Of a stretch of 64,000 nt of DNA, positions 52,562-61,261 are shown one piece after another. Numbering within the stretch: position 1 is the first letter of the stretch; every line of letters begins with the position of its first letter. The DNA lies in NCBI GenBank assembly GCA_934646185.1, contig CAKUEH010000012.1:1-64000 (forward strand), given 5' to 3'. The position numbers and the translations under genes are program-made. Origin of the DNA: an uncultured Oscillospiraceae bacterium. Lineage in GTDB: Bacteria; Bacillota; Clostridia; Oscillospirales; Oscillospiraceae. Under the pieces are notes generated by a model, which searched no databases, was not told the DNA's origin, and saw only the letters and a program-made list of their open reading frames with translations.

Positions 52562-53914
52562 ATGAACAGAAGAAGAAAGCAAAGCATCTGGCTGCGCAGA
52601 AATCTGCCGCTGCTGATCGCGGTCGCGGCGCTCGTGCTGCTGGTGCTCATCATTGTGCTGGTCGCGCGCGGCTGCTCCAAGGGCAGCGACACCGTGATTC
52701 AGGCCAAAGCGTTTTCCACCGGCACGACCATCGATCTGCCCCTGTCCGCCGAGCTCAACGAGTCGGACTTTGTCTCCTACGGCGGATATCAGTTCACGAC
52801 AAAGAAAAAGCTGAGCGCCCTGAGTAAGCTCATCACCAAGAACAACGACGGCGTTACCGCCGAGACCTATACCAACAGCTACGGCGACTGCGGCGTCTAT
52901 ACAAAGCCGAACGAGTCCGGCGGAACGGACACCTGGTGCCTGTATGTCAAGGACCCGAAGAACACCAACGAGCAGTGGTATTTCTTCATGGGCGAGCACC
53001 GCGAGATCGCGCTCGATTCCGGCACGCTCGATATGCTCCTGCCGCTGCACCTCATCACGGACGCGTCGCTGCGCGATACGATGTTCGCCGCGATCCAGCC
53101 GGGCACGCCGTATACCTGCGGCGTCAGCAAGCTGCCCGACGGGCAGACGCTCTCCGGCATGTTCCGCACGTTCTACGAATCCTCCGGCCTCTACACCGTC
53201 ACGACCAGCGACAAGGGCTTCACGCTCGTCCCGCGCGGCACGTCGCAGGAGCTGATGTTCCAGTTTGACGAGCAGGACACGAACGGCCAGTTCATGATCA
53301 CCGTCCCGCAGGCCGCCGAGCCGCAGCCCAGCACGAGCGCCGTCGTGACCTACGGCAAGGACGATCCCGTGACGCTGCCCGAAATCGATGCGGCAGAATT
53401 GTCCGCTGTGCTGATCGAGGCCAACTATAAAAAGACCGGCAAGACGGCGGAGTATCAGTACACCGTCGATGTGGACGGCCAGATCTACGAGGTCGCGCTC
53501 GACTGGAAGGACAACACCTGGAACGGCTCTGTGCGCTATAACGGACAGGTCGCCATGCTCGTCACCAAGAGCAGCTGCACCATCGCGTCCATCTTTGCCT
53601 CCAACCATCTCGGCGGCACGCCGGAGCGCGACACGGCCAAGTGGCCCGCCGACGTGCAGGAGCTTACCATCACGCCGAAGGCCGAAAGCATGGCCACGAC
53701 GAATGATGTGAATGTGCGTACCGCTCCGTCGACCAACAGCGACGTCCTCATGACCATGCCGACCGACACGGTCGTCGCTGTCACCGGCGTCTCGGACGAG
53801 ACGGACGACGGCGCCTGGTACGAGATCTGGTACAACGAGGTCTGCGCGTACCTGAACGCCAAATACGTCAAATCCATCCGCGCCACCGGAGTTTCAACGC
53901 CGACGAACGGCTGA
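52562..53914 (+). CDS. Membrane-anchored protein with C-terminal SH3-like domain
   Basis: 450 residues from the ATG at 52562 (GGAGG upstream); the longer open frame upstream includes the promoter. Basic N-terminus, one membrane helix (LLIAVAALVLLVLIIVLVA, about 17-35), an extracellular beta-rich body with no recognised family, and a C-terminal bacterial SH3 domain from about 380 (TTNDVNVRTAPSTNSDVLM, DGAWYEIWYNEVCAYLNAKY). Such SH3 domains bind cell-wall peptides. Probably a wall-associated lipoprotein-like or anchored protein; function unknown. Confidence 0.82.
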   Translation: MNRRRKQSIWLRRNLPLLIAVAALVLLVLIIVLVARGCSKGSDTVIQAKAFSTGTTIDLPLSAELNESDFVSYGGYQFTTKKKLSALSKLITKNNDGVTAETYTNSYGDCGVYTKPNESGGTDTWCLYVKDPKNTNEQWYFFMGEHREIALDSGTLDMLLPLHLITDASLRDTMFAAIQPGTPYTCGVSKLPDGQTLSGMFRTFYESSGLYTVTTSDKGFTLVPRGTSQELMFQFDEQDTNGQFMITVPQAAEPQPSTSAVVTYGKDDPVTLPEIDAAELSAVLIEANYKKTGKTAEYQYTVDVDGQIYEVALDWKDNTWNGSVRYNGQVAMLVTKSSCTIASIFASNHLGGTPERDTAKWPADVQELTITPKAESMATTNDVNVRTAPSTNSDVLMTMPTDTVVAVTGVSDETDDGAWYEIWYNEVCAYLNAKYVKSIRATGVSTPTNG

Positions 53915-53943
53915 TCAGACTGTAAAACAAAAATCAATCCCGC

Positions 53944-53973
53944 AGGGGCCGGCAAACGCCGGCCCCTGTTTTT
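53944..53973 (+). terminator. Terminator of the SH3-protein gene
   Basis: AGGGGCCGGC / GCCGGCCCCT stem, AAAC loop, GTTTTT tail. Confidence 0.92.
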
Positions 53974-54000
53974 CTGTGATGCACTGGCACGGGAGCGCTC

Positions 54001-54164
54001 AAGGCTCCCCTTGGGCTCAAGGGGAGCTGTCAGCGAAGCTGACTGAGGGGATTCGAACGCCGCAAATTCCGGAGTGCTCTGAACCTTGCAACAAATCCCC
54101 TCCGTCATTTGCTGACGCAAATGCCACCTCCCCTTACCATGCGGGGCATGGCAAGGGGAGGCTT
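54001..54164. repeat. Multi-hairpin intergenic repeat, family A, long variant
   Basis: Best preserved long copy together with 61338 (which is inverted). Three hairpins as described for 42337, including GTCAGCGAAGCTGAC and CATTTGCTGACGCAAATG, and the right hairpin ACCATGCGGGGCATGGCAAG. Confidence 0.9.
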
Positions 54165-54266
54165 GGGTGCATACGGATTCGCTATAAGTTTTCAATAAAA
54201 CCGTGCATTCCGCGGGTGGACAGAGCCCTGCCCCTACCAACTGCGCTTGCGCCTTTGCTTTTCATC

Positions 54267-54295
54267 TTGCGGAATCATCGGCTGTGCGGTATGAT
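54267..54295 (+). promoter_or_regulatory. Promoter of the cupin-HAD pair
   Basis: -35 TTGCGG (54267-54272), 17-base spacer, -10 TATGAT (54290-54295). Confidence 0.65.
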
Positions 54296-54345
54296 AAACA
54301 AATAAAATTCAGACAGAAGCCATTGCGCGTGAAAGGAGCATTATT

Positions 54346-54783
54346 ATGAGCACTGTCAGCAGAGAAGTCTTTGAACAGCAGGACGCGTTCGGGATCGGCG
54401 CGCCGAACGACGCGTATGCGCAGTATTTTACCGGTCAGTCCTATCTGAAGCCGCTGACCGCGCCCGGGGCCTGTCCTGTGTTTCTGGCCAACGTGACCTT
54501 TGAGCCGGGCTGCCGGAACAACTGGCACATCCACCACGCAAGCAAAGGCGGCGGACAGCTGCTGATCTGCACGGCCGGAGAGGGCTGGTATCAGGAGGAG
54601 GGCAAGAGCGCCGTGAGCCTGACGCCCGGCATGGTCGTCACCATCCCGGCGGAGGTCAAGCACTGGCACGGGGCGAAGGCGAACAGCTGGTTCAGCCACA
54701 TCGCCGTCGAGGTCCCCGGTGAGAACACCCGGAACGAATGGTGCGAGCCGGTTTCGGATGAGGAATATGTCAAGCTCGGCTGA
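54346..54783 (+). CDS. Cupin domain protein
   Basis: 145 residues forming a single cupin barrel. Metal-binding motif 1 is NNWHIHHASKGGGQLLICT, motif 2 PAEVKHWHGAKANSW. Similar stand-alone cupins are often annotated with carboxymuconolactone decarboxylase-like proteins; no such gene is adjacent. The reaction is unknown. GAAAGGAG precedes the ATG. It shares a transcript with the HAD gene that starts at or just after its stop. Confidence 0.88.
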   Translation: MSTVSREVFEQQDAFGIGAPNDAYAQYFTGQSYLKPLTAPGACPVFLANVTFEPGCRNNWHIHHASKGGGQLLICTAGEGWYQEEGKSAVSLTPGMVVTIPAEVKHWHGAKANSWFSHIAVEVPGENTRNEWCEPVSDEEYVKLG

Positions 54784-54794
54784 TGGGAGACACG

Positions 54795-55439
54795 ATGGGT
54801 TGGGATGTTTTATTATTTGATCTGGACGGAACGCTGACGGATTCCGGGCCGGGGATCATGCACGCGGCCGGGACCGCGCTGGCGTCCTTCGGGATCACCG
54901 GGCTGCGCGAGCGGGAGCTGCGATACTTTGTCGGCCCGCCGCTGGTCGAGTCGTTCGCGGTCTATCTGCCGCAGGCGGACGTTCAGACGGCCATCGACCG
55001 CTTCCGCGCGTACTACCGCGAGACGGGCTGGCTGGAAAACGAGCCGTATCCCGGCGTGCGGGAGTGCCTGCAGGCGCTGCGGGCGGCAGGGAAGCGGATG
55101 TACGTCGCCACGTCCAAGCTCGAGAGCATGGCGCGGCAGGTGCTGATGCATTTTGACCTGATGCGGTATTTTGACGGCGTGTGCGGCGGACTGGCCGACG
55201 ACCCGGAGGCCGGGAAGAAGGTCAGCGTCGTGCGCCGCGCGCTGCGCGAGGCGGGCTGCACTGAGCCCTCCCGCGCCATTTTGTCCGGCGACCGGGAATA
55301 TGATATTTACGGCGGCCACGCGGCCGGTGTTCAGACCGTCGGCGTGCTCTATGGCTACGGCAGCCGGGAGGAGCTGGAGGCTGCCGGGGCGGACTATCTG
55401 GCGCAGACGCCGGAGGCGCTGCTGGCGCTTCTGCTGTGA
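54795..55439 (+). CDS. HAD hydrolase, phosphoglycolate phosphatase-like
   Basis: 214 residues from the ATG at 54795, which follows GGGAGA; an in-frame ATG at 54783 overlaps the cupin stop but lacks a ribosome site. Motif I LLFDLDGTLTDSGPGIM, motif II YVATSKLESMA, motif IV ILSGDREYDIYGG. Close to the PGP/YbiV-type group (Gph, PpaX). The substrate could be phosphoglycolate, pyrophosphate or a nucleotide; not decided by sequence. Confidence 0.88.
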   Translation: MGWDVLLFDLDGTLTDSGPGIMHAAGTALASFGITGLRERELRYFVGPPLVESFAVYLPQADVQTAIDRFRAYYRETGWLENEPYPGVRECLQALRAAGKRMYVATSKLESMARQVLMHFDLMRYFDGVCGGLADDPEAGKKVSVVRRALREAGCTEPSRAILSGDREYDIYGGHAAGVQTVGVLYGYGSREELEAAGADYLAQTPEALLALLL

Positions 55440-55457
55440 TTTTTCCGGTAAACACGC

Positions 55458-55486
55458 TTGTAAACGGGCAGATTCTGTGATAAACT
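55458..55486 (+). promoter_or_regulatory. Predicted promoter of prfC
   Basis: -35 TTGTAA (55458-55463), 17-base spacer, -10 TAAACT (55481-55486). Confidence 0.6.
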
Positions 55487-55515
55487 AAACCAGTTGTGTA
55501 TAAATAAAGAAATGA

Positions 55516-55536
55516 TTTGGAGGGCGACCCATGTAG
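55516..55536 (+). promoter_or_regulatory. Start-stop element (AUG-UAG) with strong Shine-Dalgarno in the prfC leader
   Basis: TTTGGAGGG then 7 bases then ATGTAG (ATG 55531-55533, TAG 55534-55536). It is a minimal ORF consisting of a start codon followed directly by a stop codon, 46 bases before the prfC ATG, which has its own GGAGG. Initiation here would be followed immediately by RF1-dependent termination. Confidence 0.55.
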
Positions 55537-55582
55537 CGGCTGACGATTCAATCAAAAACAAACTGAATTTGGAGGAACATAC

Positions 55583-57166
55583 ATGGCATCCCTGAAAGAA
55601 GAGATCTCCCGGCGCAGAACGTTTGCGATCATTTCGCACCCCGACGCCGGTAAAACGACCCTGACGGAAAAATTCCTGCTCTACGGCGGGGCCATCGCGC
55701 AGGCGGGCGCGGTCAAGGGCAAGAAGAATTCCCGCGCCGCCGTGTCCGACTGGATGGAGATCGAGAAGCAAAGAGGCATCTCGGTCACCTCGTCCGTCAT
55801 GCAGTTCCAGTACGAGGGCTTCTGCATCAACATTCTCGACACCCCCGGCCATCAGGACTTTTCCGAGGACACCTACCGCACGCTCATGGCGGCGGACTCC
55901 GCCGTCATGGTCATCGACGGCGCGAAGGGCGTCGAGCCGCAGACCAGAAAGCTCTTCAAGGTCTGCGCCATGCGCCATATCCCGATCTTTACGTTTGTCA
56001 ATAAGATGGACCGCGAGGCGCGCGATCCGTTTGAGCTGCTGGACGAGTTGGAAAACGAGCTCGGCATCGAGACGTATGCCTGCAACTGGCCCATGGGCTC
56101 CGGCCGGGAATTCCAGGGCGTGTACGACCGCCGTTCCAGCCAGCTGATCTTCTTTTCCGGCGTGTCCGGCAAGAACCGCGCGGACAAGATGGAAATTGAT
56201 CTGTACGACCCGCAGGTCGCGCAGCTCATCGGCGAAAAGCGGCATCAGCAGCTGATCGACGATGTGGAGCTGCTCGGCGCGGGCCGGGAATTCGATCTGG
56301 ACGAGGTGCGCGCGGGCCGTCTTTCGCCGGTGTTCTTCGGCTCGGCGCTGACGAATTTCGGCGTAGAGCCGTTCCTGGAGGAATTCCTGCGCATGACGCC
56401 GAGCCCTCTGCCGCGCGAGGCCGACTGCGGCGTGATCGACACGTTCAGCCCGGACTTTTCCGCGTTCGTCTTTAAAATTCAGGCGAACATGAACAAGGCC
56501 CACCGCGACCGGCTGGCCTTCATGCGCATCTGCTCCGGCCAGTTCCAGCGCGACGCGGAATATTATCATGTCCAGAGCGGCAAGAAAATGCGCCTGTCGC
56601 AGCCGCAGCAGCTCATGGCCTCCGAGCGCGAGATCGTCGACGAGGCGTATGCGGGCGATATCATCGGCGTGTTCGACCCCGGCATTTTCTCCATCGGCGA
56701 CACCATCACCGTGCCGGGCAAAAAATTCAAGTTCGGCGGCATCCCGACCTTCGCGCCGGAGCACTTTGCCAGAGTCAGCGCCAAAGACTCCATGAAGCGC
56801 AAGCAGTTCCTCAAGGGAACGGAGCAGATCGCGCAGGAGGGCGCCATCCAGATCTTCAAGGTGCCGAATTCCGGCATGGAGGAGGTCATCGTCGGCGTCG
56901 TCGGCACGCTGCAGTTCGACGTCTTCCAATACCGCATGAAGGCCGAATACGGCGTCGACCTGCGCATGCAGCAGCTGCCGTATGAGCAGCTGCGGTTCAT
57001 CACCAAAGCGCCGGTCACGGATCTGAAGGATCTGTACCTGTCCACCGACGCCGAGCTTCTCGAGGACTACCGCGGCCGGAGCCTTCTGGTCTTCGCCTCG
57101 CAGTGGTCGATCAACTTCATCCTCAAACGCAACCCCGGCCTCGAGCTGTCGGAGACAGCGCAGTAA
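55583..57166 (+). CDS. prfC: Peptide chain release factor 3
   Basis: 527 residues, standard RF3 length. GTPase motifs: IISHPDAGKTTLTEKFLLYG (G1), RGISVTSSVMQF (G2), DTPGHQDFSEDTYRTL (G3), VNKMDREARDP (G4); then the RF3-type domains II and III with FQANMNKAHRDRLAFMR-like sequence and the C-terminal KDLYLSTDAELLEDYRGR. RF3 removes RF1/RF2 after peptide release. Preceded by GGAGGAACATAC and by the AUG-UAG leader element. It is monocistronic, with a terminator. Confidence 0.97.
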   Translation: MASLKEEISRRRTFAIISHPDAGKTTLTEKFLLYGGAIAQAGAVKGKKNSRAAVSDWMEIEKQRGISVTSSVMQFQYEGFCINILDTPGHQDFSEDTYRTLMAADSAVMVIDGAKGVEPQTRKLFKVCAMRHIPIFTFVNKMDREARDPFELLDELENELGIETYACNWPMGSGREFQGVYDRRSSQLIFFSGVSGKNRADKMEIDLYDPQVAQLIGEKRHQQLIDDVELLGAGREFDLDEVRAGRLSPVFFGSALTNFGVEPFLEEFLRMTPSPLPREADCGVIDTFSPDFSAFVFKIQANMNKAHRDRLAFMRICSGQFQRDAEYYHVQSGKKMRLSQPQQLMASEREIVDEAYAGDIIGVFDPGIFSIGDTITVPGKKFKFGGIPTFAPEHFARVSAKDSMKRKQFLKGTEQIAQEGAIQIFKVPNSGMEEVIVGVVGTLQFDVFQYRMKAEYGVDLRMQQLPYEQLRFITKAPVTDLKDLYLSTDAELLEDYRGRSLLVFASQWSINFILKRNPGLELSETAQ

Positions 57167-57184
57167 GCGCGGGTTCAGGCATAA

Positions 57185-57219
57185 AAGGCTCCCTCTCTTA
57201 CTTTAGACGGGGGAGCCTT
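57185..57219 (+). terminator. Terminator of prfC
   Basis: AAAGGCTCCC / GGGAGCCTT stem with a large loop and a GTTTGTTT tail; similar in sequence to the family A end hairpin. Confidence 0.7.
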
Positions 57220-57291
57220 GTTTGTTTATCCAAAACATTTATGCCGGATTTCCGCCCCTACCGGCTGCGCTCCGTTTTGGCCGAGGGAGCT

Positions 57292-57864
57292 TTATACCTG
57301 CGGGATCGCCCCAAACACCCGGCGCACGCCGAGCCTGCGCAGGAGCGTGAGCTTTTCCCGGCACGTTTCCTCTGTGTCGAACAGGAGAACGCGCGCGGCT
57401 CCGGCCTCGTCCCGGAAAAAGCAGTAGCGGCAGGCGAGCTCCGGGGAGAAGTGCGACGGATGCCGCGCGATCAGCGCGTCTGCCGCGGTCTCGTCCAGCG
57501 GCGTCCCGACGCCGGAGGGGCAGGGGACGGGGAACAGCATGCGGATGGGCGCGAGATACACCCAGAGCCGGTCGCCCCAGACCGGGAGCAGCGCGCGCAG
57601 ATACCCCTCCAGACTGCCGCCGGAGATCTGCGTGTCGCACCAGACGGCGGGCGCGTCCGGCGCGGCGGTCTGCACGGGCTGCAAAAGCCGCGTGTCGCGG
57701 CAGTCCGGCGCTTCGCAGAACAGAAAGCCCCCGCCGAATTCCGCGGGCGGCACAGTCCCCGGCGCGAGCAGATACAGCTCCGCGGCGGGCGCTTTTTTTT
57801 CCTCGTCAAAGCCCGCAATGCCGCAGCCGGAGGCAGAACCGGACGGAAATGGATACAGAATCAT
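57292..57864 (-). CDS. Hypothetical protein
   Basis: 190 residues from the ATG at 57864. No recognised family. N-terminal part reads as a beta-rich soluble protein (MILYPFPSGSASGCGIAGFD, LYLLAPGTVPPAEFGGGF); later an acidic-hydrophobic stretch (LIARHPSHFSPELACRYCFF), then LLFDTEETCREKLTLLRRLG. No signal peptide or membrane helix. Codon use is like its neighbours, and a longer open frame upstream runs antisense to yqeG. Divergent from yqeG with only about 60 bases between starts. Confidence 0.6.
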   Translation of the reverse strand: MILYPFPSGSASGCGIAGFDEEKKAPAAELYLLAPGTVPPAEFGGGFLFCEAPDCRDTRLLQPVQTAAPDAPAVWCDTQISGGSLEGYLRALLPVWGDRLWVYLAPIRMLFPVPCPSGVGTPLDETAADALIARHPSHFSPELACRYCFFRDEAGAARVLLFDTEETCREKLTLLRRLGVRRVFGAIPQV

Positions 57865-57892
57865 GGACAAGCCGCCTTTCCTGTGATATAAT
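57864..57892 (+). promoter_or_regulatory. Predicted promoter of yqeG-pepP
   Basis: -35 TGGACA (57864-57869), 17-base spacer, consensus -10 TATAAT (57887-57892). Confidence 0.7.
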
Positions 57893-57927
57893 GCTATGTG
57901 TAAAATTATGAAGTTGCAGGAAAAGCT

Positions 57928-58437
57928 ATGCCGTTTTCGTTTTTGCCCCGCATGATCTACCCGCATCTGACCGATGTGCGCGCAGAGGCTCTGACCGCGC
58001 GCGGCGTCTCGTTTCTGATGCTGGATTTTGACAACACCATCGTCCCCTACACGACGAGCGAACCGACCGTGGAAATGACTGCGTGGCTGGGAGCCATGCA
58101 GGCGTCCGGGATCGGGCTGTGCGTCGTGTCGAACAGCAGAAAGCCGCGCGTTGTGGAATTCTGTAAAAAATACGGGCTGGACTGCATCACGCATGCGAAA
58201 AAGCCCTTTTCGCGCGGTATCCGTGCGTGTCTGGACCGCTTTTCGCTGGAGCCTGCGCGCTGCGCGCTCGTGGGCGACCAGATCTACACGGACGTGCTGG
58301 GCGCAAACTGCGCGGGCGTGCAGTCGATCCTGATCTCTGCGATCCATAATCATACCATATGGCTCAAGCTCCGGCATGTGGCCGAGCTTCCCTTGATTGC
58401 AATCGGAAAATGGAGGATCCAACATGAAAAACATTGA
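57928..58437 (+). CDS. yqeG: YqeG family HAD IIIA-type phosphatase
   Basis: 169 residues. HAD motif I FLMLDFDNTIVPYTTSEPT, motif II CVVSNSRKPRVVEF, the lysine in HAKKPFSRGI, and motif IV LVGDQIYTDVLGANCAG. Matches YqeG length and the N-terminal FLPRMIYPHLTDV. The mitochondrial relative (PTPMT1/GEP4-like) dephosphorylates phosphatidylglycerophosphate, which is a possible activity here. It overlaps the Xaa-Pro peptidase by 14 bases. Confidence 0.92.
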   Translation: MPFSFLPRMIYPHLTDVRAEALTARGVSFLMLDFDNTIVPYTTSEPTVEMTAWLGAMQASGIGLCVVSNSRKPRVVEFCKKYGLDCITHAKKPFSRGIRACLDRFSLEPARCALVGDQIYTDVLGANCAGVQSILISAIHNHTIWLKLRHVAELPLIAIGKWRIQHEKH

Positions 58438-59491
58438 AAAGTACCAGAATCTTATCGCGAAGGGCGAGGTCGACGCGCTGCTGCTGACGTCGAAGCATAA
58501 CCGGCAGTATGCCGCGGAATACTGCATCGCGGAGGGCGTCGCCGTCATCGGCAGAACGCAGAGCTATTACTTCACCGACTTCCGCTATATCGAGTCGGCG
58601 CAGAAGAATCTGCCCGGCTTTGCCGTGAAGATGGTCGACACGGAGCATCCGTATACGAAGCTCATCAACGAGGCCATCTCCGACAACACCGTCAAGACCA
58701 TCGGCTTTGAGGACGATACGCTGACCGTGGAGGAGTATACGCTCTACAACACGAAGCTCAACGCCGTCCTGCATCCCTATGCCGCCGAGATCAACGCCCC
58801 GCGCGCGAGCAAGGAGCCGTGGGAGATCGAGTACATGAAAAAGGCGCAGGAGATCACCGACCGCACGTTCTCGGATCTTCTGAACGTCATCCATCCGGGC
58901 ATGACGGAAAAGGAGCTGTGCGCGGAGCTCATCTACCGGCTCTACAAATACGGCTCCGAGGGCCCGTCGTTCGACCCCATCACCGTTTCCGGCCCCAACA
59001 CCAGCCTGCCGCACGGCGTTCCGTCCGAGCGCGTTCTGCAGTACGGCGATTTTGTCACGATGGACTTCGGCTGCCTGTACCACGGCTACTGCTCCGATAT
59101 GACCCGCACCATCGCTCTGGGCTATGTGTCCGAGAAGATGGACAAGGTCTATCATACCGTGCTCGAGGCGCAGCTGGCCGGTATCGCCGCGACGAAGGCG
59201 GGCGTCACCGGCAAGGAGATGGACGCGGCTGCGCGGAACGTCATCAACGCCGCGGGCTTTGAGGGATGCTTCGGCCACAGCTACGGCCACAGTCTCGGTC
59301 TTCTCATCCACGAGGCCCCGAACGCCAACCTGCGCAACAACAAGCCCATGCCGGCCGGCGCGGTCGTATCGGCGGAGCCGGGCATCTACATCCCGGACGA
59401 ATTCGGCGTGCGCATCGAGGACGTGACGGTCATCACGGAAGACGGCTGCGAGATCCTGACGAAGAGCCCGAAAAATTTGATTATTTTATAA
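58424..59491 (+). CDS. pepP: Xaa-Pro aminopeptidase/dipeptidase (M24B)
   Basis: 355 residues from the ATG at 58424 (TGGAGGATCC upstream). Creatinase-like N-terminal domain (ALLLTSKHNRQYAAEYC), then the pita-bread fold with metal ligands in VTMDFGCLYHGYCSDMTRT (Asp pair), HSYGHSLGLLIHEAP (His), VVSAEPGIYIPDEFG and RIEDVTVI (Glu pair). Cleaves N-terminal residues before proline. Typically encoded directly before efp in Firmicutes, as here. Confidence 0.94.
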   Translation: MKNIEKYQNLIAKGEVDALLLTSKHNRQYAAEYCIAEGVAVIGRTQSYYFTDFRYIESAQKNLPGFAVKMVDTEHPYTKLINEAISDNTVKTIGFEDDTLTVEEYTLYNTKLNAVLHPYAAEINAPRASKEPWEIEYMKKAQEITDRTFSDLLNVIHPGMTEKELCAELIYRLYKYGSEGPSFDPITVSGPNTSLPHGVPSERVLQYGDFVTMDFGCLYHGYCSDMTRTIALGYVSEKMDKVYHTVLEAQLAGIAATKAGVTGKEMDAAARNVINAAGFEGCFGHSYGHSLGLLIHEAPNANLRNNKPMPAGAVVSAEPGIYIPDEFGVRIEDVTVITEDGCEILTKSPKNLIIL

Positions 59492-59498
59492 GAATATC

Positions 59499-59527
59499 TT
59501 GAAAAGCCAAGCAAAATAGTGTAAAAT
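59499..59527 (+). promoter_or_regulatory. Predicted promoter of efp
   Basis: -35 TTGAAA (59499-59504), 17-base spacer, -10 TAAAAT (59522-59527), so efp can be expressed independently of the peptidase. A small palindrome GTGTAGTCTACAC lies in the leader. Confidence 0.7.
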
Positions 59528-59583
59528 CAAAAAGCTATTTTATTTGTTGGTGTAGTCTACACATATATTGGAGGAATAATTTT

Positions 59584-60153
59584 ATGGCTACTATTACCGC
59601 TGGTGATTTCAGAAACGGTAAAACCTTCGAGATGGACGGCAAGATCATGCAGGTCGTCGAATTCCAGCATGTCAAGCCCGGCAAGGGCGCTGCGTTCGTC
59701 CGCACGAAGATGAAGAACGTCGTGACCGGCGCCGTGACCGAGACTTCTTTCAACCCCACCGCAAAGTTTGAGGAAGCCTTCATCGAGCGCAAGGATTATG
59801 AGTACAGCTACAACGACGGCGATCTGTACTACTTCATGGATCAGGAGACCTACGACATGGTTCCCGTCAGCAAGGACATGCTCGACGACTCCTTCAAATT
59901 CATCAAGGAAAACACCCCGGTCAAGCTCCTGAGCTACAAGGGCAACGTCTTCAGCGTCGAGACCCCGAACTTCGTCGAGCTGACCGTCACCAAGGCTGAT
60001 CCGGGCGTCAAGGGCGACACCGCCACCAACGTCACCAAGCCCGCGACCGTCGAGACCGGCGCGGAGATCAAGGTCCCGCTGTTCATCAATGAGGGCGAAA
60101 AGATCCAGATCGACACCCGCACGGGCGAGTATCTGGGCCGTGTCAAGGGCTGA
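59584..60153 (+). CDS. efp: Elongation factor P
   Basis: 189 residues, three beta-barrel domains. The tip loop is VEFQHVKPGKGAAFVRTK, with Lys34 the usual position for modification. The modifying enzyme is not in this window. The C-terminal OB domain ends IQIDTRTGEYLGRVKG. EF-P relieves stalling at polyproline. GGAGGAATAATTTT precedes the ATG. It is followed at 45 bases by the zinc protein gene. Confidence 0.97.
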   Translation: MATITAGDFRNGKTFEMDGKIMQVVEFQHVKPGKGAAFVRTKMKNVVTGAVTETSFNPTAKFEEAFIERKDYEYSYNDGDLYYFMDQETYDMVPVSKDMLDDSFKFIKENTPVKLLSYKGNVFSVETPNFVELTVTKADPGVKGDTATNVTKPATVETGAEIKVPLFINEGEKIQIDTRTGEYLGRVKG

Positions 60154-60198
60154 TCCGAACGTCAACGAGAGGCATACTGCCGGAAAGGAGATTTTACG

Positions 60199-60660
60199 AT
60201 GACGCTTTCTGAAAAATCCGCATATCTCAAGGGCCTGATGGAGGGCATGAAGCTCGACACCGAAACCAACGAGGGCAAGCTGATCTCCGAGATCATCAGC
60301 ATGCTTCAGGACGTGGCTGAAAATGTTTCCGATCTGGAAGAAGTCGTGGACTGCATTTCCGATGAGCTCGACTGCATCGAAGAGGATCTCGACAACATCG
60401 ACGATTACCTGATGGACGACGATGACGACGAGTATGACGACTACGACGAGGACGACGACTACGAAGACGCCGACGAGGACGACAATCAGGACGAGTATGA
60501 CTTCGGCAGCGAGACGCTGTACGAGGTCAAGTGCCCGACCTGCGGCGAAGTGATCACCATCGACGAGGAAATGCTCGACGAGGGCGCGACGACCTGCCCG
60601 AATTGCGGCGAAGAGCTGGAATTCGACATGGAAGACGAGGAGCCCGAAGAGGATCAGTAA
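60199..60660 (+). CDS. CD1247-type acidic zinc-ribbon protein
   Basis: 153 residues: an N-terminal helical domain (KSAYLKGLMEGMKLDTETNE) of the CD1247 type, a 40-residue acidic stretch of Asp/Glu/Tyr, then a zinc ribbon with two CxxC pairs (VKCPTCGEVI and TTCPNCGEEL). Conserved in Clostridia next to efp. Function unknown; the acidic linker and zinc ribbon suggest a regulatory partner of the translation or transcription machinery. AAAGGAG precedes the ATG. Confidence 0.88.
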   Translation: MTLSEKSAYLKGLMEGMKLDTETNEGKLISEIISMLQDVAENVSDLEEVVDCISDELDCIEEDLDNIDDYLMDDDDDEYDDYDEDDDYEDADEDDNQDEYDFGSETLYEVKCPTCGEVITIDEEMLDEGATTCPNCGEELEFDMEDEEPEEDQ

Positions 60661-60680
60661 CCCCCATCATCCAGAATCAA

Positions 60681-60710
60681 AAACGCCGCCCGGACGGGCG
60701 GCGTTTTTTT
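60681..60710 (+). terminator. Terminator of efp and the zinc protein
   Basis: AAACGCCGCCC / GGGCGGCGTTT stem, GGAC loop, seven-T tail. It may also serve the convergent XRE gene. Confidence 0.93.
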
Positions 60711-60731
60711 GCATATTCGGGGAAAGGGCGG

Positions 60732-61172
60732 TCACTTTTTCCAGTGCTTCAGGTGCGGCACGACGGCTTCCATGTGCGCGCGGACCTGTTCCTTGGGCCA
60801 GGCGTCGCTTGCCATATGCTCCACGCAGAAATCGATCAGCTGCTCCGGGCTCGTGTATTTGAACGTGCCGTCCGTGTAGCACCACTTGCAGTAGTCCTCG
60901 TTGAAGGCGCCGTCCGGCTCTTTGCTGGTGGTGGCGTCCTCGAGCGGCATGCCGCAGCACTGACAGATCAGCTGCCGCGGGGAGCCGAGCAGCGTGTTGA
61001 TCGAGACGTCATACAGGCCCGAGAGCAGCTTGAGCGTTTCGGTGTTCGGCGTGGTCTCGCCGGTCTCCCAGCGCGACACGGCCTGCCGGGTCACAAAGAC
61101 CCGCTCGGCCAGCTGCTCCTGCGAGAGGCCCTTCTGTGTTCTTAATTGCAGTAAAATATCTTTCGTATTCAT
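60732..61172 (-). CDS. XRE-family regulator with zinc-ribbon domain
   Basis: 146 residues from the ATG at 61172 (GAGGAGATGATCGC upstream). An N-terminal helix-turn-helix (LLQLRTQKGLSQEQLAERVF, VTRQAVSRWETGETTPN) is followed by a putative zinc ribbon (ICQCCGMPLEDATTSKEPDG, YCKWCYTDGTF) and a helical tail. This two-domain form occurs widely in Clostridia; the target genes are unknown. It is monocistronic. Confidence 0.9.
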   Translation of the reverse strand: MNTKDILLQLRTQKGLSQEQLAERVFVTRQAVSRWETGETTPNTETLKLLSGLYDVSINTLLGSPRQLICQCCGMPLEDATTSKEPDGAFNEDYCKWCYTDGTFKYTSPEQLIDFCVEHMASDAWPKEQVRAHMEAVVPHLKHWKK

Positions 61173-61192
61173 GCGATCATCTCCTCGGGAAA

Positions 61193-61221
61193 ACTTTAGC
61201 ATAAAACGGAGCGGAGCGCAA
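61193..61221 (-). promoter_or_regulatory. Predicted promoter of the XRE/zinc-ribbon gene
   Basis: Minus strand: -35 TTGCGC (61216-61221), 17-base spacer, extended -10 TGCTAAAGT (hexamer 61193-61198). Confidence 0.65.
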
Positions 61222-61261
61222 GCAACCCGCGGTTGCGGGGGTCGCTTGCCCATTTCAAACG

